Shown: piece by piece, positions 1-9,205 of the stretch
Layout of the letters: every line of letters starts with the position of its first letter
Position numbering within the stretch: position 1 is the stretch's first letter
Assembly: GCF_041679265.1 (NCBI RefSeq)
Contig: NZ_JBGFSM010000012.1
Location: 73,236 to 137,235 of the forward strand
Source: Autumnicola sp041679265
GTDB taxonomy: Bacteria; Bacteroidota; Bacteroidia; Flavobacteriales; Flavobacteriaceae
Direction: 5' to 3'
Length of the DNA: 64,000 bases
The notes under the pieces: model-generated
What the model was told of the DNA's origin: nothing
Seen by the model: the letters and a program-made list of their open reading frames with translations, nothing else
Database searches by the model: none
Position numbers and translations under genes: made by a program

Positions 1-628
1 TAAAACCGGCAATTTTGTAATCTGATATCAGCTTTTTTAATTTCCGGATAACTTCCGCGTTATTTTCTCCCGTAGGCACGGGAATACGCACCACGGCAAT
101 AAAATGATCTTCGAACGCGCCATTATACACCGAAAGGCCCGAGACAGACATGGCGCCAAATGTGTCGCCGTGGAAGCCTTCTTCAAAAGCCAGCATCACC
201 TTGCGATCATTTCCCAGGTTGTGGTGGTATTGCAAGGCCATTTTTATCCCAATTTCGGTTGCCGTGGAACCGTTATCATTAAAAAACAACTTCTGCTGGT
301 TCTTAGGCAAAATCTGCATTAAAGCTTCTGAAAGTTCCACCGCAGGCCCATGGGTAAATCCGCTAAACACCACCTGGTCCAGCGTTTTCATTTGTTCCGC
401 AACCTTTGTGGTGATATATTCATTACAATGCCCGTAAATACAGGTGTACCAGGAGGCAATCCCGTCTATATATTCCCTGCCGTCCTCACCATACAAAACC
501 GCTCCTTTGGCTTTAGTAATCGCCAGCATCTCCGGAGAAATTTTGTGCTGGGTAAGCGGGTGCCAAAGGTGTTTTTTATCCCTTTCTGAAAGGGTTTGCT
601 GCTGGGTACTTTGTTTAAAATCTGACAT
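1..628 (-). CDS. bioA: Adenosylmethionine-8-amino-7-oxononanoate aminotransferase, 3' end missing
   Basis: PLP-dependent class III aminotransferase that converts 7-keto-8-aminopelargonate to 7,8-diaminopelargonate in biotin synthesis, using S-adenosylmethionine as amino donor. The frame is open from the ATG at 628 to the window edge, so about 209 N-terminal codons of a usual ~420-430 are present. The text includes HLWHPLTQH near the start, a GIASWYTCIYGH stretch, and MSVSGLSVYNGAF, which matches the BioA region that precedes the catalytic half. The PLP lysine lies outside the window. It is the last visible gene of a bioF-bioD-bioA operon, 74 bases after bioD. The partner genes make the assignment firm. 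Confidence 0.9.
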   Translation of the reverse strand, partial: MSDFKQSTQQQTLSERDKKHLWHPLTQHKISPEMLAITKAKGAVLYGEDGREYIDGIASWYTCIYGHCNEYITTKVAEQMKTLDQVVFSGFTHGPAVELSEALMQILPKNQQKLFFNDNGSTATEIGIKMALQYHHNLGNDRKVMLAFEEGFHGDTFGAMSVSGLSVYNGAFEDHFIAVVRIPVPTGENNAEVIRKLKKLISDYKIAGF

Positions 629-702
629 TTATTTTCTTTTACCTGTTAGGCCACACATCATATAGAAAGCTTTGAGGCCTTTTTTAATTAAGAATAAGCC
701 TT

Positions 703-1326
703 CTAGGAAATTTGAAGTTTGCTCCTGAAAATTTCAGCATATTCTGAAACCACGTTCTTATCAAAATAAGGTTCCTGCTCAATTCTTCCCAAAATTGGCT
801 CTTTACCCATTTTCTTTATAATTTCTTCAGAAGAAGGATGTTCTTCCCCGCTAAAAATTATCCCAAAGCATTCCAATCCCCGGCTCTTCAGGGTTTCCAG
901 GCTCAAAAGTGTATGATTAATGCTCCCAAGATAATGCCGGGAAACCAGGATTACTTTATATTCGGGTTTGATTAAATCTAAAATGGTTTCTTCATCATTA
1001 ATGGGCACCAGCAGCCCTCCCGCGCCTTCAACCACCAGGTGGTTTTCCGTCTCAGGTTCCTTAATTTTTGCTACGGAAACTTCAACATTATCAATTTTGG
1101 CCGCGGCATGCGGGCTCATGGGCGTATGAAGCGCAAAAGCATTAGGATGAAAAACGGTTTTTTTATTGCTGATAAGCTTTTCGATTTTATGAGTATCGGA
1201 ATTTGCCAAATCTCCCGCCTGTATTGGCTTCCAGTAATCGGCTTCCAGGGCTTCGGTCACAATGGCTGAAATTGTGGTTTTCCCTACCTCAGTTCCTATT
1301 CCGGTAATAAAATATTTATTTTTCAT
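703..1326 (-). CDS. bioD: Dethiobiotin synthetase
   Basis: ATP-dependent carboxylase that closes the ureido ring of dethiobiotin from 7,8-diaminopelargonate and CO2; cytoplasmic. The 207-residue protein has the family's modified P-loop GIGTEVGKTT at residues 9-18, the substrate-binding lysine in KPIQAG (K33), the SPHAAA segment (71-76) and the VEGAGG motif (E100-G104). Length is normal. It starts 2 bases after the bioF stop, which indicates translational coupling, and bioA follows. No anomaly seen. Confidence 0.95.
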   Translation of the reverse strand: MKNKYFITGIGTEVGKTTISAIVTEALEADYWKPIQAGDLANSDTHKIEKLISNKKTVFHPNAFALHTPMSPHAAAKIDNVEVSVAKIKEPETENHLVVEGAGGLLVPINDEETILDLIKPEYKVILVSRHYLGSINHTLLSLETLKSRGLECFGIIFSGEEHPSSEEIIKKMGKEPILGRIEQEPYFDKNVVSEYAEIFRSKLQIS

Positions 1327-1328
1327 GT

Positions 1329-2471
1329 TTAAATAGTATTCGATAAAATTTCCAGGACCTTTTCTATTTCTTCTTCTGAATTAAATGAATGCAGGCAAAT
1401 ACGCAGCCGTTCCTTTCCTTCAGGCACCGTTGGGAACATTATTGGTTTTATGAAAAATCCTTCCTGCTGAAGTTTTTCTGAAGCTGCTTTCACTTCAGCA
1501 TTGCCCGGGATAACACAAGACTGGATTGCGGAGTCACTTGCTATAAATGATGTTTCCAAATTGTGCTTTTTTACCTGTTCTTTAAAAAATTTAATATTCC
1601 CTTTTAATTGCTTCAGTTGAAGCTTGGCTTCGTCCAGATATTGATAAGCAGCCAGAATAGTGGCAACCGTATGTGGCGGCAGGGCAGTGGTAAAAATAAA
1701 GCTGCGGGCAAAATTTACGAGATAGTCCTTTAACTTCCTGCTGCCTAAAATTGCTGCACCGTGGCAGCCCATGGCCTTTCCAAAAGTATGTATTCTTGCA
1801 AAAATTTGTTCTTCCAGTGCCATCTGCTGCAACAGTCCTTCTCCATTTTCACCAAAAACACCGGTAGAATGTGCTTCATCCACGATAAGGAAAAGATTAT
1901 TTTCCGAAGAAAATTCAGCCAGGGCGGCAAGATTGGGTGCATCGCCATCCATAGAAAAAATGGATTCCGTAACTATATAAATTTCACCATTATCGGGCTT
2001 TACCTTTTTCAGCCTGGCTTTTAAACTTTCCAGGTCATTATGCCTAAAATTGAAAGACCGGGCGTTGCTCATTTTTATCCCGTCCCTTATGGATGCATGT
2101 ACCAGCTCATCATAAAATATCACATCCCCTCGTTGCGGCACTGCCGAAAAAAAGCCAATATTGGCATCATAACCGGAGTTGAAAATCAGTGCGGCTTCAG
2201 CATGATGAAATTTTTTCAAAAAATCTTCAGCTAGCTCATACAGCAGATGATTTCCGGAAAGCAGCCGGGAACCGGTGGCCCCGTTTTGAACAAGGTTATT
2301 TTGTTTTAAAATTTCTGCCGCCTTCCTAAAAATTTCTTCAGAATAAGAAAATCCCAGATAGTCATTGGAAGAAAAATCTATAAGATCCTGCTTTTTTATA
2401 AGGGCTCTAAAAGACGAATGCTCTTTTCTGCTCTCAAGCCTATGTGCTAATTTTGAAGGAAACCGGGACAT
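1329..2471 (-). CDS. bioF: 8-amino-7-oxononanoate synthase
   Basis: PLP enzyme of the alpha-oxoamine synthase family that condenses pimeloyl-ACP (or CoA) with alanine, the first ring-building step of biotin synthesis. The 380 residues show FNSGYDANIG (97-106), the cofactor-stacking H125, DEAHSTG (198-204) with the PLP-contacting Asp198 and His201, and the Schiff-base lysine K232 in TFGKAMG. It heads the bioF-bioD-bioA operon. The closest alternative is glycine C-acetyltransferase (kbl), but the biotin neighbours and shorter length favour bioF. No BirA-type operator could be recognised upstream. Confidence 0.93.
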   Translation of the reverse strand: MSRFPSKLAHRLESRKEHSSFRALIKKQDLIDFSSNDYLGFSYSEEIFRKAAEILKQNNLVQNGATGSRLLSGNHLLYELAEDFLKKFHHAEAALIFNSGYDANIGFFSAVPQRGDVIFYDELVHASIRDGIKMSNARSFNFRHNDLESLKARLKKVKPDNGEIYIVTESIFSMDGDAPNLAALAEFSSENNLFLIVDEAHSTGVFGENGEGLLQQMALEEQIFARIHTFGKAMGCHGAAILGSRKLKDYLVNFARSFIFTTALPPHTVATILAAYQYLDEAKLQLKQLKGNIKFFKEQVKKHNLETSFIASDSAIQSCVIPGNAEVKAASEKLQQEGFFIKPIMFPTVPEGKERLRICLHSFNSEEEIEKVLEILSNTI

Positions 2472-2475
2472 ACCG

Positions 2476-2483
2476 CAAAATTA
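2476..2483 (-). promoter_or_regulatory. Possible -7 box for bioF
   Basis: On the minus strand the bases read TAATTTTG, a fit to the Bacteroidota TAnnTTTG -7 element. It ends only 4 bases before the bioF ATG, so if used the transcript would be nearly leaderless, or translation would start further in. No TTG -33 element is seen at the usual 17-19 base distance, so this is weak. Confidence 0.3.
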
Positions 2484-2646
2484 CAACTTTTGAATATGCT
2501 GAAGATATGGATTGGCAGGAATTTAAAGAAGGTGTTGGCTTTTGAGAAGCGCCGGACAAAAGTGACATGAAACGGGCCTGAAGGGAGTTTTAAAAATTGG
2601 GAATAGCCTGAAAATAATAAGACTCTCCGGAAAAAGAAAAGATATA

Positions 2647-3051
2647 CTACTTGTCCTCCATTTTGGTATGATCAATATTATCTTCAGGAGTATCATCGAT
2701 CTCGCTTTTTAATACATGTGAATTTTTTTGATATTTCCCCCTAAGATCATCCATTACCGAGTTTTTCCACAGTTTTATTCCTATAAAATATGAGGCCCTG
2801 CCAATTAAGTGTGCACTAACAGGCGCGGTTAGAAAAATGAAGATCACAATCACCTGTGACCTGGAAGTGGTAGAGAGGTCGTTAAAATGAAGGGCTACGG
2901 CTATTAAAAGCAGTCCCACCCCAAGCGTGGCTGCTTTGGTGGTTACAGAAATACGCAGGTAAGTATCTGGCATTCTTACCAGCCCCACGGCGGCAAGCAA
3001 CACGAACAGTGCTCCAAAAGTTACAATTATGGCAATTATAGTAGAACTCAT
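2647..3051 (-). CDS. mnhG: Mrp Na+/H+ antiporter subunit G
   Basis: Small membrane subunit of the Mrp (Mnh) cation/proton antiporter. The 134 residues hold three predicted membrane helices (about 5-25, 40-58, 67-90), with the family hallmark GLVRMPDTYLR between the first two. The C-terminal ~40 residues are hydrophilic and charged, longer than in many MrpG proteins. It is the last gene of a complete seven-gene set and overlaps mnhF by 4 bases. Role inferred from family and operon. Confidence 0.9.
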   Translation of the reverse strand: MSSTIIAIIVTFGALFVLLAAVGLVRMPDTYLRISVTTKAATLGVGLLLIAVALHFNDLSTTSRSQVIVIFIFLTAPVSAHLIGRASYFIGIKLWKNSVMDDLRGKYQKNSHVLKSEIDDTPEDNIDHTKMEDK

Positions 3052-3320
3052 TTTCTATTTCTTTTTTCTAAATAATAAGATAAGGCCACTGTGCTTAAAA
3101 AGGCAATTAATGCCAGGATCATGGCTACATCTAAAAGTGCTGATTTCCCAGAGAGGATGCTGTAAACACTTATGATCCCTATACCGGTGGTAATTAAAAG
3201 ATCCAGCGCAATAACCTTGTCTGCAATATTGGGCCCTTTTAAAAAGCGATAAACAATGAGAATTATCGCCACCATTAAAACAGGTAAAATGATGTAATAT
3301 AAATATTCGTTTAGCGTCAT
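3048..3320 (-). CDS. mnhF: Mrp Na+/H+ antiporter subunit F
   Basis: MrpF/PhaF-type subunit of 90 residues with three hydrophobic helices. The central GPNIADKVIALDLL segment is the conserved MrpF signature, with the charged D/K/D inside the membrane region. It sits between mnhE and mnhG with 4-base stop/start overlaps on both sides, as is usual for this tightly coupled operon. The last residues are a basic tail (YLEKRNRK). Confidence 0.9.
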   Translation of the reverse strand: MTLNEYLYYIILPVLMVAIILIVYRFLKGPNIADKVIALDLLITTGIGIISVYSILSGKSALLDVAMILALIAFLSTVALSYYLEKRNRK

Positions 3321-3793
3321 CTTAAAATTTCCAAAATCCGTTTTTCAAAACCATTTTTTATGCTGTCAATAAACTCCTGCCGGTCATTTATATACATGGC
3401 ATGCACGTAAAGTACCTTCCTGTCATTCGAAACATCAAGGCTTAGCGTCCCCGGTGTTAGAGAGATTAAGTTTGCCAGCAAAGTTATCCCAATATTGGAT
3501 TTTACGTCCAGCGGAATTTTAACAATCCCTGGTTTCATTCTATAATGAGGGGTAATTACCTCGTATGCCACCTGCAGGTTTGCCTTTATTAATTCATAAA
3601 AGAAGTATAAAATAAAAACAATAATCCGTGGAACAATGGTAAAATATTTCGCGGTACCTGAGCCTCTCGTAATTACCCTAAGTATAATAAAACTAAGCAC
3701 AAAGCCAAACAGGTAATTGGCGAAATTAAAATTTCCCGTTAACGCCACCCAAACCAGGGTGAGCAGTAAATTTGATACAAACCTGTTCTTCAT
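3317..3793 (-). CDS. mnhE: Mrp Na+/H+ antiporter subunit E
   Basis: MrpE subunit, 158 residues, with an N-terminal membrane pair (about 5-42) and a further helix at about 55-72, followed by a cytoplasmic domain. The stretch SLTPGTLSLDVS is the best conserved MrpE motif. The gene starts 11 bases after mnhD and overlaps mnhF by 4 bases. MrpE is needed for assembly or full activity of the antiporter in characterised bacteria; that role here is inferred. Confidence 0.9.
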   Translation of the reverse strand: MKNRFVSNLLLTLVWVALTGNFNFANYLFGFVLSFIILRVITRGSGTAKYFTIVPRIIVFILYFFYELIKANLQVAYEVITPHYRMKPGIVKIPLDVKSNIGITLLANLISLTPGTLSLDVSNDRKVLYVHAMYINDRQEFIDSIKNGFEKRILEILR

Positions 3794-3804
3794 TCTTCAA
3801 TTAT

Positions 3805-5319
3805 TTACATCCCGCCATGCAGGACGGCATCTATATATTGATTGCTGTTTATTAACTCATCTGCAATCCTGGAAGACAGCAGCTGGATGTGTTCTGCTCC
3901 AAAACCAATATATAAGGAGACAAGGCTTAAAAAAATGACAGGGGCAATAAACTGCACTTTTCTAAGGGTACTTATATCGCTAAAATATTCAAAGCTGGAA
4001 TGCCTTGGGCGCTCTACAGCTGTTTTCCAGAACACCTCGGCCCACAATTTCGCGATAATCACCAAGGTAATAAAACTGGCAAAAATGATTGCAGCTATTG
4101 TCCAGTAGTTTTCTCCCGTAAATCCTGCCTGGATTAAAGAAATCTTGGGCCAAAATCCTGAAAGTGGGGGAATTCCAACCAGGGAAAATAATGGAATAAA
4201 CAGCAGTAAACTTAATTTTGGATACTGTGCATAAAACCCTCCTAAAACTTTCATACTATTAGAAGCTTTAATTTTATAAAGGATTCCGCTAAGCATAAAT
4301 AAATTTGTCTTTACCACAATATCGTGTATAAGATAAAAAACCGCCCCGGCCACGGCTACCTCGGTAAACATTCCAAGCCCCGCAATCATATATCCAATAT
4401 GGCAGATAATTAGATAGGAGAAAAGCTTTCTTACATTATTTTGTACCAGCGCCCCTAAACCTCCACTAATTAAGGTGAAAATTGCCACGGCAATAAGGAT
4501 CTGGTCCAGGAAAACATCGCCCACAAAAATCAGTGTAAAAACGCGTATTAGCGCGTACACCCCAACTTTAGTAAGCAACCCTCCAAAAATAGAGGACACG
4601 GCAGAGGGCGGGGTATGGTAGGATGCGGGCAGCCAGAAATAAAGTGGAAAAACCGCGGCTTTAATCCCAAATCCTATCAGGAACAAAATTGCGGTTACCT
4701 CAACCAGGCCACGGTTTTGCACTGCGGCTACCTTCCCTGCAAGATCGGCCATGTTCAGGCTTCCGGTTAATCCGTACAGCACGGCTATGGCCGTAAGAAA
4801 TATGATGGATGCAAGAATATTAAGCGTAAAATATTTTACAGCACCTTCCAGCTGAGCTTTTTCGCCGCCAATGGTGATTAGCACAAAAGAACTAATGATG
4901 ATAATTTCAAACCAAACATAAAGGTTAAAAATATCCCCTGTTAAAAATGCCCCGTTAAGCCCGAGCAATAAAAAATGAAATATGGGAAAATAGCCAAACC
5001 GCAACCTGTCCGGGATTACAGAGCCCGAGGAGAAAACAGAAACCGCAAGGCCGGAGATTGCAGTGAGCAATACCAGGGTTGCTGAAAAGGTATCTGCAGC
5101 AAAGGTGATCCCAAAGGGTGCATCCCAGTTTCCTGCCTGTACCGAATAAATTCCGTTCTGCCAGATTTCAGAAAAAATATAAATGGTAAGCGCCAGATTT
5201 ACGCTACTCCCAAGGATACTGATAATGCGTTGCGCATTAATCCTGTTCCAAAAAAACATCAGGATAATGGCAAGCAGAATTTGCAAAAAAAGAGGATATA
5301 TAATTATTTGCTGTGTCAT
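3805..5319 (-). CDS. mnhD: Mrp Na+/H+ antiporter subunit D (NuoN/M-like)
   Basis: Large proton-translocating subunit, 504 residues with about 14 membrane helices, homologous to the antiporter-like subunits of respiratory complex I. Charged residues expected for the channel are present: E138 in NLYVWFEII, K220 in GFGIKAAVFPL and K251 in LLTKVGVYA. LPASYHTPPSAVS follows the K220 helix as in all family members. The start overlaps the mnhC stop by 4 bases. Nothing looks truncated. Confidence 0.93.
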   Translation of the reverse strand: MTQQIIIYPLFLQILLAIILMFFWNRINAQRIISILGSSVNLALTIYIFSEIWQNGIYSVQAGNWDAPFGITFAADTFSATLVLLTAISGLAVSVFSSGSVIPDRLRFGYFPIFHFLLLGLNGAFLTGDIFNLYVWFEIIIISSFVLITIGGEKAQLEGAVKYFTLNILASIIFLTAIAVLYGLTGSLNMADLAGKVAAVQNRGLVEVTAILFLIGFGIKAAVFPLYFWLPASYHTPPSAVSSIFGGLLTKVGVYALIRVFTLIFVGDVFLDQILIAVAIFTLISGGLGALVQNNVRKLFSYLIICHIGYMIAGLGMFTEVAVAGAVFYLIHDIVVKTNLFMLSGILYKIKASNSMKVLGGFYAQYPKLSLLLFIPLFSLVGIPPLSGFWPKISLIQAGFTGENYWTIAAIIFASFITLVIIAKLWAEVFWKTAVERPRHSSFEYFSDISTLRKVQFIAPVIFLSLVSLYIGFGAEHIQLLSSRIADELINSNQYIDAVLHGGM

Positions 5320-5669
5320 GAATCTTCGTCGGTTGCGTTCATTTCATCTAAATCATCGGTCTTCACCACTTTGTGCGCCCTTCTTACCAGGATAATGGCA
5401 AAAGACTGAAGGCCGAAGCTTATAACAATCGCCGTTAAAATTAATGCCTGTGGAACAGGATCTGCATAGGCATCCAGAAAAACTTCAGAAGTTTCCGGGA
5501 TAATTGGCGGTGCCCCTTTGGTGATCCTTCCAAGGAGGAAGATGAGCAAATTCGCCCCGTTTCCTATAAGTATAATTCCAATGATTAGCTTCACCAGGCT
5601 GCGGCGCAAAATCATATAAATGCCCGCGGCGTATAGAATACCTATCATTAAAGCTAAAAGTATTTCCAT
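5316..5669 (-). CDS. mnhC: Mrp Na+/H+ antiporter subunit C (NuoK-like)
   Basis: NuoK-like subunit of 117 residues with three membrane helices. The GNGANLLIFLLGR stretch and DPVPQALILTAIVISFG are the diagnostic MrpC motifs. A hydrophilic acidic tail (DDLDEMNATDEDS) ends the protein. It is flanked by mnhB (3 bases apart) and mnhD (4-base overlap). Confidence 0.92.
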   Translation of the reverse strand: MEILLALMIGILYAAGIYMILRRSLVKLIIGIILIGNGANLLIFLLGRITKGAPPIIPETSEVFLDAYADPVPQALILTAIVISFGLQSFAIILVRRAHKVVKTDDLDEMNATDEDS

Positions 5670-5672
5670 TGA

Positions 5673-6086
5673 TTAAGCCGATTCTGTAATTGTGAAAATT
5701 ATCGTTAAGGTTACGCCAACTACCACCAGGTAAACACCAATATCAAAAAACATGGCAGAACCCACAGAGCCGAGCACCGGGATATGCCCATGCATCCAAA
5801 GGCCCGTCATAAAAGGCATGTCTGCAAAAAGCACGGGTGCCATTCCGCTTAAAAAGGAAACGGCCAGGCCGGTGGGCATTAGAAATCCGGGATGGATTTT
5901 AAGCAAATCTTTGGTATTCTTAAGGCCGTTGGCAAAAGAATGCAAAACAAAAGCTATGGCTGCAATAAGGCCGCCAACAAAACCACCGCCCGGTAAATAG
6001 TGGCCCCTTAGCAAAATAAAAATAGAGAACAGCAAAAGCACCGGCAAAAGGTAATTAGATGCTGTTCTTAATATTAAAGTTTTCAT
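5673..6086 (-). CDS. mnhB: Mrp Na+/H+ antiporter subunit B
   Basis: MrpB subunit, 137 residues with four membrane helices. The motif LRGHYLPGGGFVGGL (about residues 26-40) is the conserved MrpB signature. A separate mnhB beside a full-length mnhA places this operon in the seven-gene group rather than the six-gene group where A and B are fused. It lies 16 bases downstream of mnhA. Confidence 0.92.
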   Translation of the reverse strand: MKTLILRTASNYLLPVLLLFSIFILLRGHYLPGGGFVGGLIAAIAFVLHSFANGLKNTKDLLKIHPGFLMPTGLAVSFLSGMAPVLFADMPFMTGLWMHGHIPVLGSVGSAMFFDIGVYLVVVGVTLTIIFTITESA

Positions 6087-6102
6087 GCGCTATCTCCCCA
6101 AT

Positions 6103-8412
6103 TTATTTTATTCTATCTGAACTTTTAAGCCTGAGCTTCAACAATCCAAATACCCCAATTGCCGATATGGCCAGTACAGAAATTTCTATCATTGTATCTG
6201 CTCCCCTAAAATCTACTAATATCACATTCACCACGTTTTTACCATGCGCCATGATATAGGCATTTTTGGCGTAAAAATCCCCAATTTCATTATGTACCGG
6301 TTCAGAAAGTACTTCCAAAGCCAAAATTCCCACAATAAGTCCGAAGGCACAGGAAATGATCCCGTCTTTAATCCGCATCTTATAATCAGAAAGTGTGAGA
6401 TATCTGGGCAGTTTATACAATACCAGCACAAATAAAATTACCGTAAGGGTATCAATAGAAAACTGCGTCATGGCCAGGTCTGGCGCGCTGTAAAAGACAA
6501 ATATCAGGCAAATGGCCAGACCTATCACTCCCATTGCCGCTACTGCCGCCAGCCTTGAACCGGTAAAAACGGTATAAAAAACCCCGACAATTAAAATTAC
6601 GGTAGCTACAATTTCATATATAGAAAGTTTGCTGAGAGAGGAGTAATCCAGCTCCAGTTTTGTATTTCCAATCATGGTATATCCCACCAGCACTACCAGA
6701 AAGACAATAATCGTGGAAACATAATTTCTTAAATACCCATTCTGAAATAATCTTGTCCAGTAAGTTGAAAAACTTACAAAACCTCTGTTCCCGGCTTCCA
6801 GGATCGTTTTGGGAGCTGCAGGATTAAATTTAGAAATAAAGCCCACCAGTTTCTCTGAAGGTTTTACAACAAAATACAGGATCGTACCCACTACAATAGT
6901 AATAAGGCTAAGGATAAATGCAGTGTTAAACCCATGCCAAAGGGCAAGGTGAATTTCTTCGGGATTCTGTCCCAATGCGGTAACCACAGGCTTTATAATG
7001 TTATCCTGAATGAGCGCGGGAAAAATCCCAAAAGCCATTCCCAATATTGCCAGCAATAAAGGTGGTAACCACATTAGCAAAGGAGGCATATGGATTTTCT
7101 GAAAACGTTCCGGCAGCTTTCCTTTAAACGGACTTATTCCCGCCACAAAACCTGCCCACAGTAATAGTATTTTGGTAGTAACTATAGAAACAACAAGAAT
7201 AATATTGAAAACTTCGGGATGCAGCGTACCTTCATAGGTAAGCTCCTTTCCTAAAAACCCTATACTCGGTGGGATTCCCGCACTCGATATCGCTGCGAAA
7301 AATCCCGCAATGGCCACTGGCATTAAAACTTTACGAAGGCCCGCCAGCGCGGTAACATCTCTTGTGCCTGTTTCGTGATCTATAACGCCCGTTACCAGGA
7401 ACAAAGTTGCTTTATACAGCGCATGTACTATAATAAATACGGCAGCCGCCAGAAAGGTATCGCGTGTTCCCATTCCTATTAAAAACACCAGAATCCCCAG
7501 CGCAGAAATTGTTGAATACGCAAGTATTCCTTTTAGATCTGTCCTGAACAGGCTATGTACGGCAGAATACACCATGGTCACCGCGCCTACGATTATTAAA
7601 GTGGTATTCCAGATCTCTTCTCCTCCTAAAACAGGAGTAAGCCTCATCAATAAGTAAATACCTGCCTTTACCATAGTGGCAGAATGCAGGTAGGTAGAAA
7701 CCGGCGTAGGAGCCTTCATCGCCCCGGGCAGCCAGAAGTGGAATGGAAACTGGGCAGATTTGGTAAATGCCGCTATAAAAATGAATATAACAGCAAGAAT
7801 ATAATATTCGTGGCCGGCGATGGCTTCTTTCATGCTCAGCATTTCTGTAATGCTGTAAGTACCGGTAATATTTCCCAAAACAAGGCCGGCAAGCAGGAGG
7901 AACAAACCTCCAATTCCCGTTATTCCCAATGCTGTTAAAGCCGATTTTCTTGAGGCTTCGCTGGTGTTATTAAAGCCAATCAGGAAAAAGGAGCTAATGC
8001 TGGTAAGTTCCCAGAAGGTGAACAGCGAAATCATATTATCTGAAAGTACCAATCCCAGCATTGCGGCCATAAAGGCTGCGAGATAGCCGTAGAACCTGTC
8101 CAGGTATTCATGCCCCTTAAGATAAGACGAGGTATAGGCAAACACCAGGAAACCAATCCCGGTAATCATCAGGGAAAATAGCAGGGAAAGACCATCTAAG
8201 GTAAATCCTAGGTTTACCCCAAAGGAAGGTACCCACTCGTAAGATTGCCGAATTACTTCCCCATTGCCAACTTCAGGAATAAATCTGCAGAAATAAATAA
8301 AAAGTCCCAGCGGGATAAGAGAGGCCAGAACTGAGAATTTTCCTTTGAAGAACCTCCCGGCAAAGAGCAGGAAGACCGCAAATAAAAACCCTAAAAGTAT
8401 TGCTATAAGCAT
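6103..8412 (-). CDS. mnhA: Mrp Na+/H+ antiporter subunit A (NuoL-like)
   Basis: First and largest Mrp subunit, 769 residues. The N-terminal two thirds is a NuoL-like channel with E135 (FTFWELTSIS), K218 (AAFTKSAQFPF), H243 and K249 (YLHSATMVKAG). The C-terminal third holds the MrpA-specific DUF4040/MrpB-like helices, including SAPDLAMTQFSIDTL. The complex exports Na+ (or K+/Li+) in exchange for protons and supports salt and alkali tolerance. The gene opens the mnhABCDEFG operon and has its own promoter-like box upstream. Confidence 0.93.
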   Translation of the reverse strand: MLIAILLGFLFAVFLLFAGRFFKGKFSVLASLIPLGLFIYFCRFIPEVGNGEVIRQSYEWVPSFGVNLGFTLDGLSLLFSLMITGIGFLVFAYTSSYLKGHEYLDRFYGYLAAFMAAMLGLVLSDNMISLFTFWELTSISSFFLIGFNNTSEASRKSALTALGITGIGGLFLLLAGLVLGNITGTYSITEMLSMKEAIAGHEYYILAVIFIFIAAFTKSAQFPFHFWLPGAMKAPTPVSTYLHSATMVKAGIYLLMRLTPVLGGEEIWNTTLIIVGAVTMVYSAVHSLFRTDLKGILAYSTISALGILVFLIGMGTRDTFLAAAVFIIVHALYKATLFLVTGVIDHETGTRDVTALAGLRKVLMPVAIAGFFAAISSAGIPPSIGFLGKELTYEGTLHPEVFNIILVVSIVTTKILLLWAGFVAGISPFKGKLPERFQKIHMPPLLMWLPPLLLAILGMAFGIFPALIQDNIIKPVVTALGQNPEEIHLALWHGFNTAFILSLITIVVGTILYFVVKPSEKLVGFISKFNPAAPKTILEAGNRGFVSFSTYWTRLFQNGYLRNYVSTIIVFLVVLVGYTMIGNTKLELDYSSLSKLSIYEIVATVILIVGVFYTVFTGSRLAAVAAMGVIGLAICLIFVFYSAPDLAMTQFSIDTLTVILFVLVLYKLPRYLTLSDYKMRIKDGIISCAFGLIVGILALEVLSEPVHNEIGDFYAKNAYIMAHGKNVVNVILVDFRGADTMIEISVLAISAIGVFGLLKLRLKSSDRIK

Positions 8413-8438
8413 ATTTTCGAAAAAATTCCGTGTCTAGG

Positions 8439-8446
8439 CAAATATA
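8439..8446 (-). promoter_or_regulatory. -7 promoter box for the mrp operon
   Basis: Minus-strand TATATTTG fits the Bacteroidota TAnnTTTG element exactly and lies 26 bases upstream of the mnhA start. No clear TTG -33 element. The surrounding 8413-8686 gap is AT-rich and otherwise appears to hold only the divergent promoter of the DUF2975 gene. Confidence 0.5.
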
Positions 8447-8654
8447 ACAGGAATATTTAAGTTTTTGGAAATTGAAGCTGCACATATCTGCTGCTGTAGA
8501 TGCAAGAAAAACAGAATAGCCTATAATGCAATTACTAAACGATTAATTAACCGCCAAATTCTTAAAAACCTAAGTTCCTTAAATCCCGATATAAGGAGCA
8601 AAATCCTAAGCTATTATTTAACGCAAGAAATTATCGATTATCAATAATTTTAAA

Positions 8655-8662
8655 TAAGTTTG
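8655..8662 (+). promoter_or_regulatory. -7 promoter box for the DUF2975/XRE pair
   Basis: TAAGTTTG, an exact TAnnTTTG match, ends 24 bases before the ATG of the DUF2975 gene. A short inverted repeat, TTATTGTAAAACAATAA, sits between this box and the ATG at about 8664-8680 and is a plausible operator for the XRE regulator encoded by the second gene. That regulatory link is inference. Confidence 0.45.
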
Positions 8663-8686
8663 TTATTGTAAAACAATAATAATTAC

Positions 8687-9202
8687 ATGAAACCTCCTTT
8701 TTTATTAAAGACCATCCTGGATATTGCTTTTATACTTTTAATCCTGAGCTTTTTTGGAACAAGTGTAGTGGTATTTTTCTATATTTTTACCAATGAGCCT
8801 GTTATCCCTATTTTTATCAATGAAACAGAGATCCCCCGGGCAACTTCTGCTGTTAAATTACTTCTTGTGGCAGAGATACTAGGTTCCGCGCTATTCCTTT
8901 ATACGGTATTCCTCATCAAAAAACTGATAAGAGAATTCTTCAGAAATAAATTATTCACCAGGATTCAGATCTCCCTCTTAAATTTAGTTGGACAGCTTAT
9001 CATATTCACTACTATTGTTCAGGGAACCATACAATTTTTTGAAAAAATAGTAATGCAACAGCGGCTATCCTTTAGCATCATAACAGAATTCAGCTTTGGA
9101 TCGCTCTGGTTCATTATAGCCGTTGGCCTGTTTTTTATGTATCTGGCAAGGCTTTTTCAACAGGCGAAATTCATAAAAGAGGAACACGACTTAACGGTTT
9201 AA
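8687..9202 (+). CDS. DUF2975 family membrane protein
   Basis: Protein of 171 residues with four predicted membrane helices (about 10-30, 60-80, 100-122, 137-158), of the DUF2975 family. No enzymatic motif is visible. The gene is followed 3 bases later by a small XRE-type regulator; the same two-gene arrangement (membrane protein plus YozG-like helix-turn-helix protein) is common in Firmicutes and Bacteroidota. Molecular function is unknown; a membrane partner or target of the regulator is an inference from the pairing. Confidence 0.75.
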   Translation: MKPPFLLKTILDIAFILLILSFFGTSVVVFFYIFTNEPVIPIFINETEIPRATSAVKLLLVAEILGSALFLYTVFLIKKLIREFFRNKLFTRIQISLLNLVGQLIIFTTIVQGTIQFFEKIVMQQRLSFSIITEFSFGSLWFIIAVGLFFMYLARLFQQAKFIKEEHDLTV

Positions 9203-9205
9203 ACC

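Noticed and set aside
8465..8647. A 60-codon plus-strand ORF before the DUF2975 gene
   Set aside because: It lies in the AT-rich divergent promoter region and has no recognisable protein character.
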